Shown here piece by piece: positions 55,353-63,942 of a DNA stretch of 64,000 nt. Each line of letters begins with the position of its first letter. Position 1 is the stretch's first letter. The translations under genes were made by a program, and so were the position numbers. The DNA is taken from positions 62,001 to 126,000 of the forward strand of contig NZ_JAJGBK010000020.1 in the NCBI RefSeq assembly GCF_020696975.1. Direction: 5' to 3'. This DNA comes from Methanoculleus sp. Its GTDB lineage: Archaea; Halobacteriota; Methanomicrobia; Methanomicrobiales; Methanoculleaceae. The notes below the pieces were generated by a model, which was given only the letters and a program-made list of their open reading frames with translations, ran no database searches and was not told where the DNA came from.

Positions 55353-56407
55353 AAAAATCCCACAGCAGTATTGTTGTTCTCGAGTCCTATGCCCCCCCAA
55401 TAACGAAGGATCTTCGTCCCCCATTTAATCTGGAAACCAGGCACATCTTCGTTCAAAGCACGCTTAACAGCAGCATAAATGATATTGGCACCTGCAAACG
55501 TCGAAAGAACCATTGTGCCCTGAACTCTCGGGTTGGACTCCAACAATTTTGGGGTATTATGTTCGTCCATTTTGAACTGGAAACCGAACGCGTAGTTTAG
55601 TCCGGTTGCTTCACTAAGTTTTCGCGCATACGTGATGAGAGCCTCGTGATACTCGACCGTGCCGTGGAAGGTGATGCCTGATTGAATGAGGTCCCGCTTC
55701 CTTGGAACAATTGTATATTCCGGGGTTTTCAAGACATCGACAGTGTATTCTGCATTGGGGAGATACTCCATTACTATCAGAGGCGGAAAGTCGGATCCTA
55801 AAATCTCGTACAGACTCTTCATCTTCACGAACAACGACGTCGGTTTTTCCAAATAGAACATCTCTTTAAGATCACGGGATTCGTCGACTATACGTACGCC
55901 TCTCATCCCGTTGGAGAGCGGTGGTTTGACAACCACCGGTTTATCCGGCCATCCCAATTCCTTTGCAAAATCAGTCAGGGCCTCAAAATTGTTTACAAGA
56001 CCGTATTTCGGAGTAGGCACACCTATCTGTTCTGCCAGCCTCATCAGTCTGTATTTGTCATTTGCGACAGAGATTGCAGATGCATCGGAGACAGCAACAG
56101 ATGTTCCAATGTCGGAGAACGAAGATCTATTCTCTGCTAAAACGGGTAGTTCAAGGGTGTTTTGAGGGACTACGACGTCTACGCCCTCCTTTTGACAGAT
56201 TGAGAGGAGTAGGTCCAGATAACCCGTGTCAGTTGGTCTTGGAATGCGGTAAAAACTGTCGCATAGGTATTTTCCAACGACCTCTTGCTTTATGTCTGTT
56301 CCGATTACCCTTACGTCTCTATTCTCGAAGTTTCCTTTTAGGGAATAGAGTGTACCTTTTATGCCGGGAGCCCCTGCGCCAGTCACAAGAACAGTCAAAC
56401 CATCCAT
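55349..56407 (-). CDS. ATP-grasp ligase (CarB/PylC-like)
   Basis: The 352-residue protein has an N-terminal Rossmann-like preATP domain (VLVTGAGAPGIKGTLYSL), the ATP-grasp core with KPVVVKPPLSNGMRGVRIV near 170 and the Mg-binding LLESNPRVQGT near 295. ATP-grasp enzymes join a carboxylate to an amine or thiol using ATP. Next to a deacetylase and two amidotransferases, a job in acylating an amino sugar or amino-acid-sugar ligation is plausible. The start overlaps the PIG-L gene by 13 bp; its stop overlaps the PHP start by 4 nt. Confidence 0.87.
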   Translation of the reverse strand: MDGLTVLVTGAGAPGIKGTLYSLKGNFENRDVRVIGTDIKQEVVGKYLCDSFYRIPRPTDTGYLDLLLSICQKEGVDVVVPQNTLELPVLAENRSSFSDIGTSVAVSDASAISVANDKYRLMRLAEQIGVPTPKYGLVNNFEALTDFAKELGWPDKPVVVKPPLSNGMRGVRIVDESRDLKEMFYLEKPTSLFVKMKSLYEILGSDFPPLIVMEYLPNAEYTVDVLKTPEYTIVPRKRDLIQSGITFHGTVEYHEALITYARKLSEATGLNYAFGFQFKMDEHNTPKLLESNPRVQGTMVLSTFAGANIIYAAVKRALNEDVPGFQIKWGTKILRYWGGIGLENNNTAVGFL

Positions 56408-57024
56408 CGTACAACCTCAAAAGCCTCAGCGTATTCCGAACTACACTGGATTCCTCGAGTCTTCGCCAGGCCATAAATAAACTCTTTTGAAAAGTAGGGT
56501 TTACCCTTGATGAACTGGGATCGATAATTTGTCAGGATCTTACACTTCCTCTCGACCTGATGCTCATTGAGTTTGTTGAAACACTGTGTGTTAAATGTGA
56601 CATGGTTCCAGGGTAATTCATAGCAGATAACACTCGACGTAGTCTTGAAGGCTCTGACCATCTCGTGTGCTACGACCTGATGATCTTGATGAAGATCGTT
56701 GAGAGACGGCCCAATCACAATATCAGGGTTGTACTGATTCCTGGTTTTGATCAAGTCCTCCAATATATCCTGACGATATTGGTGGAGATTCCGTACCTTG
56801 AAATCAAACACTTTGCAGTTTTCCGTTCTAAGATCGAGATCACGGGTTACATTGAGAAATTCTACCTTTAAGGTATCTTTTGGGAGGCCTTCAGGTAAGG
56901 AATCTTCAGCTGTGGAGAATGTGACCCAGAAGATCTCATGCCCCTCTTCTAAGAGTTTAATGATTGTTCCACCACACCCCAGTTCAGCATCGTCTGTGTG
57001 AGGAGACAATACTAATACCTTCAT
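56395..57024 (-). CDS. PIG-L family N-acetyl-sugar deacetylase
   Basis: The 209-residue protein begins MKVLVLSPHTDDAELGCGG, the PIG-L/LmbE zinc motif (PHxDDxE), with a later His pair in NDLHQDHQVVAHEMVRAF that completes the site. Known relatives remove acetyl groups from N-acetylglucosaminyl compounds (phosphatidylinositol, mycothiol and bacillithiol paths). It is followed by the ATP-grasp gene (13-bp overlap) and preceded by DUF354 (9-nt gap). It would expose an amine for the ligase, by inference. Confidence 0.9.
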   Translation of the reverse strand: MKVLVLSPHTDDAELGCGGTIIKLLEEGHEIFWVTFSTAEDSLPEGLPKDTLKVEFLNVTRDLDLRTENCKVFDFKVRNLHQYRQDILEDLIKTRNQYNPDIVIGPSLNDLHQDHQVVAHEMVRAFKTTSSVICYELPWNHVTFNTQCFNKLNEHQVERKCKILTNYRSQFIKGKPYFSKEFIYGLAKTRGIQCSSEYAEAFEVVRWMV

Positions 57025-57033
57025 AACGACCTC

Positions 57034-58107
57034 CTAAATTGAAAAGTTATTCTGAAAATCGGGACGTTCTTTCATTATCCCTACGCTTCCGGGGAAATTC
57101 TCAACGAACCAGATCATGAAGGTCGTTATGTTCATCTTTTCGTGATTCAATCGATCCCGTTTATGTCGCCCTGCATTCCTGAGTTCTGGGTTCCGAAGCA
57201 ACTCGATTGCCTTTTTGAGGGTATCATCATCACTTTCAGACGTCCAGAGCAATTCATATTGGTTCAAGTCACGGAATATACCACAATGCTTTGCCGTAGT
57301 GGATACATGAATGGCATGCGTTCCCAGGCTTGCCGCCTCTGACGCTGTCGTCCCTCCCTCGCCCACGTACAGTGTTGCATAATACAACAGGTCATGCAAC
57401 TTCTCCGGGGAGATCCGGATCTGGTAGTGCTGCAACTCTGGTGGTACGGCCCCCTCTGAGGTGATCAGGACGCGCCCGTACCTTTCCAGCGCCTTCACGA
57501 GCCCGACCTTGTCGCGGACACCGCGCTGGCCGATGTCGTGGCTCGCCTGCCAGGCGACAAACCTGACGACAATAAACGTATCATTCTCGGTCAACCCTAC
57601 TTCCGACAACACTGAGGGATCGGGCGTGAAGCAGGCGGAATGCAGGGCAGCCAGCTCCATATAACTGTCGAACCGGACCTGTTTTTCCCCAAGATCCTTG
57701 CGGAAGCAACTCGGTGTCATGATCACAGTGGAGAAAGGAACGTACAGAAGGTGTTCCCACGCGGCATGCTCGGTGTCATCGAAGATAACAGCAGGCACAC
57801 CTAGAAACTTGGATGCATGCGCCGCCCTGATTGAGGAGAAGCCGAGAAGGATGTCGGGGCGGAAGTCCTTTACCGCCCGGTACATCTTTATGTCCATTAT
57901 TGGGATATTGATCAGTTTCTGAAAAGGTGAGATCCCATAACTCCCGAGGTCAACGTAATCCAACCCGTACAACTGGAGCAGCTGAGTTGCCACATCTTTA
58001 TGGCTTGCCGTAATTATGATCTCATGGCCTCTCTGTTTCATCTCCCGGATGAAATTCTTGAAGTAATGAACATGACCCGGATGGTTGATATCGACAACGA
58101 TCCGCAT
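57034..58107 (-). CDS. DUF354 protein (GT-B-like fold)
   Basis: The 357-residue protein starts MRIVVDINHPGHVHYFKNFI and keeps the DUF354 features: LGFSSIRAAHASKFLGVPAVIFDDTEHA near 100 and YVGEGGTTASEAASLGTHAI near 260, a nucleotide-sugar-binding region similar to UDP-GlcNAc 2-epimerases and MurG. Exact reaction unknown; it may be a glycosyltransferase or epimerase acting on the nucleotide sugar. The start ATG at 58107 is 1 nt after the stop of the second amidotransferase, so they are coupled. Confidence 0.85.
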   Translation of the reverse strand: MRIVVDINHPGHVHYFKNFIREMKQRGHEIIITASHKDVATQLLQLYGLDYVDLGSYGISPFQKLINIPIMDIKMYRAVKDFRPDILLGFSSIRAAHASKFLGVPAVIFDDTEHAAWEHLLYVPFSTVIMTPSCFRKDLGEKQVRFDSYMELAALHSACFTPDPSVLSEVGLTENDTFIVVRFVAWQASHDIGQRGVRDKVGLVKALERYGRVLITSEGAVPPELQHYQIRISPEKLHDLLYYATLYVGEGGTTASEAASLGTHAIHVSTTAKHCGIFRDLNQYELLWTSESDDDTLKKAIELLRNPELRNAGRHKRDRLNHEKMNITTFMIWFVENFPGSVGIMKERPDFQNNFSI

Positions 58108-58108
58108 A

Positions 58109-59257
58109 CTACGTCTGCGCCCCCAGGTACTTTTCATAAAAGATCTTCGGGATGACGTTCATGGAGCAGGCCAGTCTGATAGGCCATTTCAAAGCCTTGA
58201 TCAGTGGATAACTGGTAGGGTAGTCGAGGAAGGTCTTTGGAGGGAGAGAGAGAATTTCTCTGAACTCTTCTTCTGTAAATCCAATCTTCCCGAGAACGAT
58301 CTCTGTAACCTCTGCATCCCCGCCCGGAGGAGTCTTCAGGATCTCAAGTGCTGCATCCCGGGTTAACTTCTCTGAACGCACTTCGGCAGATAACTGAATC
58401 TTCCGCTTATCTATCCCGAATTTCTTCCAGAGGAGATCGGTGATCACGAAACGTGTGTAAAGAGACTCGAAATGGTGCCCTCCACAGTCACTCCAGTCTA
58501 CCTCGCGCCTGAGGATATCCTTCGTCTCCGCCTTACTATAGTTCATGTAGGCCAGGAGAGGGAGGGTCTTGATACCCTTAATGAGAGAAAAATCAACCAT
58601 ATTCCGGATTGTCAGGTTAGGGTAGGTTACAAGCGGAAGATGGCCATACCGCTCCTGTATGCTCCGGACATACCTCCCATCCATGTAACTCCACTTAAGA
58701 GGTTGTATGCCCTCAGTGCGGAAATTCATCCCATTAATGATCCATTTGACATTATTCTTTGCGGCCACGCGGTGGAGAACCGCATGGATGGCAAGATCTG
58801 TCGGGATCTCAACATCGGGAACTGATGCTTTCAGGAACGAGCGCTGGATATCGCTGAATTCTTTAAAGTCGACGGTAATCCACTCGAGATCAACCTCAAG
58901 TATTCTGATAGCGTTGTTGATATTGGCAATGGAGACTTCAGAATCCCACCCGTTGTCGAAGTGAACCGCAAGTGGACGCAATCCCAATCTCTTTGCCATG
59001 TACAGGCAGAAGGTGCTGTCCGTGCCTCCGCTGACACCTACTATGCAGTCATACTTCCGGAATTGACCATCTCTCTGTATCTTACCTACGATCTGGTCTA
59101 ACTTCTGTTTTCCTTTATCATTAAGGGGAAACTGCTCATTCAGGCTGTCATGAATACGACAAAAATTGCAGACACCCCTCTCATCAAATCTGATATCAGG
59201 TATGGTTGCATCTGAAATGCATCGGGAGCAGATCTGATGGTTATCGTTGGAACTCAT
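58109..59257 (-). CDS. N-acetyl-sugar amidotransferase, paralogue 2 (WbpG/PseA-like)
   Basis: The 382-residue protein matches paralogue 1 along its length: CSRCISDATIPDIRFDERG with a second CNFC pair, PP-loop GVSGGTDSTFCLYMA and KKFGIDKRKIQLSAEVRS. Like it, no glutaminase partner is encoded nearby. As first gene of the operon that ends in paralogue 1, it brackets DUF354, PIG-L, ATP-grasp and PHP genes. The two copies may act on different sugars or on two positions of the same sugar, or form a heterodimer; no evidence distinguishes these. Confidence 0.88.
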   Translation of the reverse strand: MSSNDNHQICSRCISDATIPDIRFDERGVCNFCRIHDSLNEQFPLNDKGKQKLDQIVGKIQRDGQFRKYDCIVGVSGGTDSTFCLYMAKRLGLRPLAVHFDNGWDSEVSIANINNAIRILEVDLEWITVDFKEFSDIQRSFLKASVPDVEIPTDLAIHAVLHRVAAKNNVKWIINGMNFRTEGIQPLKWSYMDGRYVRSIQERYGHLPLVTYPNLTIRNMVDFSLIKGIKTLPLLAYMNYSKAETKDILRREVDWSDCGGHHFESLYTRFVITDLLWKKFGIDKRKIQLSAEVRSEKLTRDAALEILKTPPGGDAEVTEIVLGKIGFTEEEFREILSLPPKTFLDYPTSYPLIKALKWPIRLACSMNVIPKIFYEKYLGAQT

Positions 59258-59339
59258 TCTGGATCACTGTGATAGATGGGTTTACCCGGCCATTTCAGGG
59301 TAGAGATGCTTAAAGTGGGGACAAGAAGACCAAATCTCA

Positions 59340-60401
59340 TCATTGGCCTCCACTTATTTGCAACTCAGCCTGCATGTCAAACAGCATTGCGAAGAACAAG
59401 AACTGCATCCCCATCATAAGCATCAGGAATGACAGTGTCCCGTGCACGAAGAGTACCGAGTACCCCAACACGAACTTCTCCCAGAGCGTGACGAGCCCCC
59501 CGATGATCCCGAGCGGCGTGAGCACCGCCCCGGCGAAGTAAAAGAACGCAAGGGGATGAAAACCCATCTGGATGTACTTCGTCTTCAAGCGGAAGAGGAA
59601 GTTCCCAAGAAGGAGCTTCGAGACCCGGGGGATATAGGTCGAGTAGCGGATCTTCGACTTCTCCCGGCCATACCGGGCCGGGATCGCGACATCCTGCACC
59701 TTCATCCCATAGATATTGAGCCAGACCAGAAGATGGTTACAATAACCGTAGCCCTGGTAGATGCTGTTGAGAGGGATCTCAGAGAGGGCCTTTTTCGAGA
59801 TTGCCGTGTAACCGTTCTGGGGGTCCATCATCTGCCAGTAACCCGAGGCGATCTTGGTGAGGAAGGTGAGGAGAGAGTTGCCGAGACTGCGCCACGCTGG
59901 CATCCCTATCCTGTAGGTCTCGTTGATAAGGCGGTTGCCCTTCGTGTAATCGGCTCGACCGTCGATGATTGGGTCAAGGAGGCCGGGCAGGTAAGCCGGA
60001 TCCATCTGGTTATCGCCGGCCATCACTGCGGCAACATCCATTCCATCCTCGATTGCCCTCCGGTAGCCGGAAGTGATTGCTCCCCCAACACCCAGGTTTG
60101 GGTTGTGATGGATGGGAACAATCCTCGGATCGTGTCGAGCGTAGGCATCGATGATTGCCCCGGTCCGATCGGACGAACCGTCGTCCACCGCATAGATCCT
60201 GGTAATGTAGTCGGGGATGCCGTCGAGCGTCTCACCGATCAGATCTTCTTCGTTGTATGCCGGGACAACCACGGCAACCCGCCTCCCGCGATAGCAGGGC
60301 TCCTCAATTACACCGCCGGCTACCGTGACCGATTCTTCAGCCACAAATGAATGCGACAGGACCGCGCTTTCCGCATGAATTCGTGTCAACCCGGATTGCA
60401 A
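59340..60401 (-). CDS. Glycosyltransferase family 2 (DPM1-like) with C-terminal membrane helices
   Basis: The 353-residue protein has GT2 motifs VAVVVPAYNEEDLIGETLD, YAVDDGSSDRT and VAAVMAGDNQMDP (D-x-D-like), QNGYTAIS, and two C-terminal helices (about 285-345) for membrane anchoring. It resembles dolichyl-phosphate sugar synthases, which make lipid-linked sugar donors. The frame starts at TTG 60401, with GGGTG 7 nt upstream; an in-frame GTG at 60344 is an alternative and no ATG exists in this part. It lies 82 nt upstream of the amidotransferase operon, same strand, and its codon use is closer to the core genome. Confidence 0.9.
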   Translation of the reverse strand: MQSGLTRIHAESAVLSHSFVAEESVTVAGGVIEEPCYRGRRVAVVVPAYNEEDLIGETLDGIPDYITRIYAVDDGSSDRTGAIIDAYARHDPRIVPIHHNPNLGVGGAITSGYRRAIEDGMDVAAVMAGDNQMDPAYLPGLLDPIIDGRADYTKGNRLINETYRIGMPAWRSLGNSLLTFLTKIASGYWQMMDPQNGYTAISKKALSEIPLNSIYQGYGYCNHLLVWLNIYGMKVQDVAIPARYGREKSKIRYSTYIPRVSKLLLGNFLFRLKTKYIQMGFHPLAFFYFAGAVLTPLGIIGGLVTLWEKFVLGYSVLFVHGTLSFLMLMMGMQFLFFAMLFDMQAELQISGGQ

Positions 60402-61281
60402 AGAATCACACCCGTAGACAGGCCCTTATCCTATAACATATCTGCTCGCCCGAATTTATTGAGCGAACCCATTCCGGGTCGCTTGAGCCGAAAGGGAGAT
60501 GGATTTCTAGGAGCCTGGCCTGGTGCTACTGAGTCATCCATTTTATATATAATTTTCCATCAATTGAGCCCGGAGGCAATTGAGACAATCGATTCTAATA
60601 TTCTGTATGTGCGTTTAATCAAAATTTAACCCGATTTAATTGCCTTTTTGGCGATCCTGGGCGAGAGGTGGACATTCGGGCGTAAGTGCATTTAATGATA
60701 TTTAAGTATGTCCCTTATAGGTCACGCCCGGTTACAGCTGCATCTGGAATATTCTTGAAAAATTTTGACCATTCAGTGAAACATTATTGATTCTGCGAAG
60801 ATCAACAGACCTTCAGGATTTTTTCCGAAATAGAGAGGCGTTGGTCATCCTGAATCATGTTTTGAGGAGTAGTCACAGTTTCCTTGACCTGCTATGCATG
60901 GAGTCCCGCCAGTAGACGACACATGCTTTGGTTGTGGTGCCAGGATACTTTGCCAGAACCTGGTCAATTTATTCTGAATATTCTGACGGTTCAAGTTAAT
61001 AACGATGGTATCCGTCGCTGCATGGCAATTGATGAATGCGCGCGCCATGTCCTGCCGGCAGGCAGCAACCATCCCGGACGGAACTACTCTGGAGGACAGG
61101 GCTGCGCCATCCGGAATGGATCCAATGTTGAGAAGAGGCGCAACTCTGACAGTGTTAAGGAGCACGTGAGAGCATCTGCCGAATTTAAACTATTCATCAA
61201 GGTCCCTTCCCCTACACCCCGGAAGAGGGTTGGTCATTCTAACAAAAAAGTATATAACGGGGTTTAACGATTGGGTTCACC
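60402..61281. other. Long intergenic region
   Basis: About 880 bp separate the divergent GT2 and secreted-protein genes. TATA-like CTATAACAT (60431-60439, read on the minus strand) suits the GT2 gene. Another strong TTTATATATAATTTT lies at 60541-60555 without a clear downstream gene. Overlapping frames at 60845-61165 (minus) and 60884-61267 (plus) have no recognisable feature and are not convincing. The last 40 bases carry the promoter of the next gene. Confidence 0.4.
61249..61257 (+). promoter_or_regulatory. TATA box of the secreted-protein operon
   Basis: AGTATATAA lies about 25-33 nt before the ATG at 61282, predicting a leaderless or nearly leaderless message. Confidence 0.5.
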
Positions 61282-61653
61282 ATGAAGAGCCTTATAATAG
61301 GCATGTTGCTGCATGGTGCGGTCATCGCCCCCCTCATCCCGGCAGCCGCGACCGCCACAGGCCCAGACGCCCGCGTCACGGTACCACCAGTCGATGATGT
61401 CAGGGAGTATAAGGGTCTTCATCCTGCCACCGTCGGGCCTGCTACAGGTTCAGGCCTCATGGTTGCCGCTCGCTACAGGTTTCATAGGCATGCAAGCACA
61501 TTGGAGGTCAAGGTTCCGAGCGAGGCCCTTTTGCCCCTCGAACCCGGTACCGATTCCCACCATGCCCGGGGCATAGCGGGAGAAGATATCGTTGAAGTCG
61601 ATTACCGCGAGGTTGGGGTCTGGACAACCTCATCCACTCCATACATCCCCTGA
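61282..61653 (+). CDS. Small secreted protein of unknown function
   Basis: The 123 residues start with a signal peptide (MKSLIIGMLLHGAVIAPLIP, cleavage near AAATA). The mature part is hydrophilic with GIAGEDIVEVDYREVGVW near the end. No family is recognised. It is the first gene of a plus-strand run: the next start follows after 10 nt, and that gene overlaps a third by 4 nt. A TATA box supports the start. Confidence 0.55.
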   Translation: MKSLIIGMLLHGAVIAPLIPAAATATGPDARVTVPPVDDVREYKGLHPATVGPATGSGLMVAARYRFHRHASTLEVKVPSEALLPLEPGTDSHHARGIAGEDIVEVDYREVGVWTTSSTPYIP

Positions 61654-61663
61654 TCTGCGAACC

Positions 61664-62329
61664 ATGACGCCGAAGCCGCCGGGAACAAAGCCTCCCACTG
61701 GACCCGCTGTCCGTCTGAAAAGAGCTGCCGGGGAGTCCCGGGCAACCTCCCGTTCCGTCGAGGAGGTGCATGCGATCTTGGACGCTCCGCACGAAACCGA
61801 CGAGTGGCTCCGGTCTCTGTCTGAAGGTGGAACCGAGACACGATCCGGAGGGTCCGGAGCAGTTATATCCAGGATCTCGGCCATAACAGCAACCCTGGCG
61901 TCCGGGACAGGCGGGAATAGGAGGATCTCACCACAGGCTGAAACTCACCTGGACACCGTTGCGTTGTCCGGGGACCTGCGACCTGAGAGATCTCTTCGGG
62001 TTCCTTTCTCCAGGGGAGGGAATATTGTCTCAGATTATCGCTTGCAGGGCCGAAAGGTCGTGATGCCAGGCGCAAAAAAATACTATGCTGCGGCTTTCCT
62101 CGCAATCTGGGTCATCATTGTTGCCTTTTTCATGGTTCTTAACCGTACTCTCGATCTTGAGATATTCTTTGTCCTCTCTCTCATGGGCTTCCTCGTCGTC
62201 GCGGTTCTGATTGACGGTGCTTTCTCGCAGCCTCGTTACATGCGCTACATCGGTTACCTCATTATGGTAGGAGTCGCCTGCTTTGCCTACATTGTCATGA
62301 ATAAGATTCTGGAGATCCTTGCCATATGA
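61664..62329 (+). CDS. Membrane protein with soluble N-terminal region
   Basis: The 221 residues have a Ser/Thr/Arg-rich hydrophilic N-terminal half (1-130) and three helices in the last 90 residues (YYAAAFLAIWVIIVAFFMVL, IFFVLSLMGFLVVAVLI, IGYLIMVGVACFAYIVM). No family is recognised. The start 61664 is the ATG 10 nt after the upstream stop; longer forms would overlap it. The stop overlaps the next start (ATGA at 62326-62329), so they are co-translated, probably as partners in the membrane. Confidence 0.6.
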   Translation: MTPKPPGTKPPTGPAVRLKRAAGESRATSRSVEEVHAILDAPHETDEWLRSLSEGGTETRSGGSGAVISRISAITATLASGTGGNRRISPQAETHLDTVALSGDLRPERSLRVPFSRGGNIVSDYRLQGRKVVMPGAKKYYAAAFLAIWVIIVAFFMVLNRTLDLEIFFVLSLMGFLVVAVLIDGAFSQPRYMRYIGYLIMVGVACFAYIVMNKILEILAI

Positions 62330-63942
62330 ACATCTGGGCTTCACGTTTTATCCTCACGGTCGCTGCCATCGCGGCGCTCCTCCTCCTTGCCAGTGAGGTA
62401 ACCAGCCCGGCCCTCTACACTGCGTTGAATACTTCCACCGCCGCTCACGTCGATCCGGGAACTGTTCCAGGGCACCCGGGTAGTGACGTCAGCACTCTTA
62501 TCAGCATGATGGATGCTCTCCTTGAACATACCGGGTCTCTCACCTTCATGATCAAACATAACGATTACAAGAGTGCTGAGCGCGACCTCGCCCACTACAG
62601 CGACCTCTCCAGGCAATTCGACCAGCTGGTTGTCACCCTTGATGTCTCCGGTACCGACATAGGCGAGTTCCAGCAGAGCAATCAGGAGAATTTCGCTTCC
62701 CTTGCGACCCTTTTACACGACGTCCGGCGATTTGAAGATCTCCAGCGGCTCGAGATCGAAGTCCGCGACGATGATGAGCAGCATGCAGCGATCGTCTACG
62801 AGAGCGAGACCCTCCGGCAGAAGATGCAGGAAGGATTTGCTACCTATGTAAGCCATGAAGCCGAAGTGACCGAGATCGGAGAAAAATACAGGCTGAATTT
62901 GACCCCATATCAGGAAAGCATCAGGAATTTTGTGGAGATCGCGAACGCCACGGAAGAACGATGGAACGAGACTCGCAAGAATACAAAATCGCCCCTCCTG
63001 ATAGGGGTCATCCCCGGTAAAGGGCGCTATGGGGACACCCTTTCTATCACCGGGAGTTACGTCAATAGCACTCCCGGGACCCCCGTTGAGGTTTACGTCA
63101 ACAGCAGAATTGCAGGAAACGCCACCCTTGACGAATTGGGCAATTATACATGTTCCTACCTGATCGGCAAAATTCCTGCCGGGCAGCACCTTGTCCATGC
63201 AACCTCGGGGCCAATCTACTCCGGGGTCGCGAGATTTCTCGTCCAACCTCAAAACACCACCATCACCCTCGCTGTCAGGGAACTGAATCGACCGACCATC
63301 ATCTGCACCGGGAATCTTATGGCAGAGAATGGTCGGCCGGTCGCGGGTGCTCCCGTCATCCTCCGGATCGACGGCACCACCCTTATCGGGGTCGAGACAG
63401 ACAGGAATGGCAATTACAGAAGAGAGGTCACCCTTTCCGCCGGGGAGCACGCTATCCGGGCGGAGTTTCACGCCGTGAACTATCCCTTGAACACCTCTGA
63501 GAGCCCGACGGCAACCGCTATCATACGAGGCCAGGAGTTGTCTCCTCTTCCGTTCGTAGCAGCGGTAGGGGCTGCGCTTGGGACCGGGTGGTACCTCCGG
63601 CGCCGCCTACCGGTGAAGAACCTCGTGGCGACAGGGCCCATGAAGATAGATTCGACGCCGGTGATCGAGACGACACCAGAAGTCGACCAGACAATCCCGT
63701 CGCATGTGGAGATCGCGGCTCTCCCCCCACGAGTTGCCGCGACCGTCCTCTTCCACACACTCCGTGCACGGCTCGGGCTCCCCGAGACAAAGACCCCACG
63801 GGATTGTGCCTGGCTTGTCCCGGCACATGCCGGGTTCTTCGAGCGCTACGAACGGATCCGTTACGCGGGAGAGATACCATCGGAGGAAGAGCTCCAGGCA
63901 ATGGAACAGGAAGCTCTCGGGTGGGATGATGATGCAGCGTGA
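62326..63942 (+). CDS. Membrane-anchored protein with Ig-like region and DUF4129-like C-terminus
   Basis: The 538-residue protein has an N-terminal signal or anchor helix (8-25), a helical extracytoplasmic region (to about 220), two beta-sandwich segments (220-390: VYVNSRIAGNATL, GRPVAGAPVILRIDG, GNYRREVTL) and a membrane helix near 405-420. Its cytosolic end with PPRVAATVLFHTLRARLGLPE and SEEELQAMEQEAL is the pattern of DUF4129-like proteins that, in many archaea and bacteria, lie next to MoxR-ATPase, DUF58 and DUF4350 genes. The four-base overlap with the upstream gene and a 17-bp overlap with the downstream start fit that operon. Function unknown. Confidence 0.7.
   Translation: MNIWASRFILTVAAIAALLLLASEVTSPALYTALNTSTAAHVDPGTVPGHPGSDVSTLISMMDALLEHTGSLTFMIKHNDYKSAERDLAHYSDLSRQFDQLVVTLDVSGTDIGEFQQSNQENFASLATLLHDVRRFEDLQRLEIEVRDDDEQHAAIVYESETLRQKMQEGFATYVSHEAEVTEIGEKYRLNLTPYQESIRNFVEIANATEERWNETRKNTKSPLLIGVIPGKGRYGDTLSITGSYVNSTPGTPVEVYVNSRIAGNATLDELGNYTCSYLIGKIPAGQHLVHATSGPIYSGVARFLVQPQNTTITLAVRELNRPTIICTGNLMAENGRPVAGAPVILRIDGTTLIGVETDRNGNYRREVTLSAGEHAIRAEFHAVNYPLNTSESPTATAIIRGQELSPLPFVAAVGAALGTGWYLRRRLPVKNLVATGPMKIDSTPVIETTPEVDQTIPSHVEIAALPPRVAATVLFHTLRARLGLPETKTPRDCAWLVPAHAGFFERYERIRYAGEIPSEEELQAMEQEALGWDDDAA

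Noticed and set aside
60845-61267. Overlapping opposite frames in the 60.4-61.3 kb gap
   Set aside because: Neither has a motif, and both have uneven composition without operon context.
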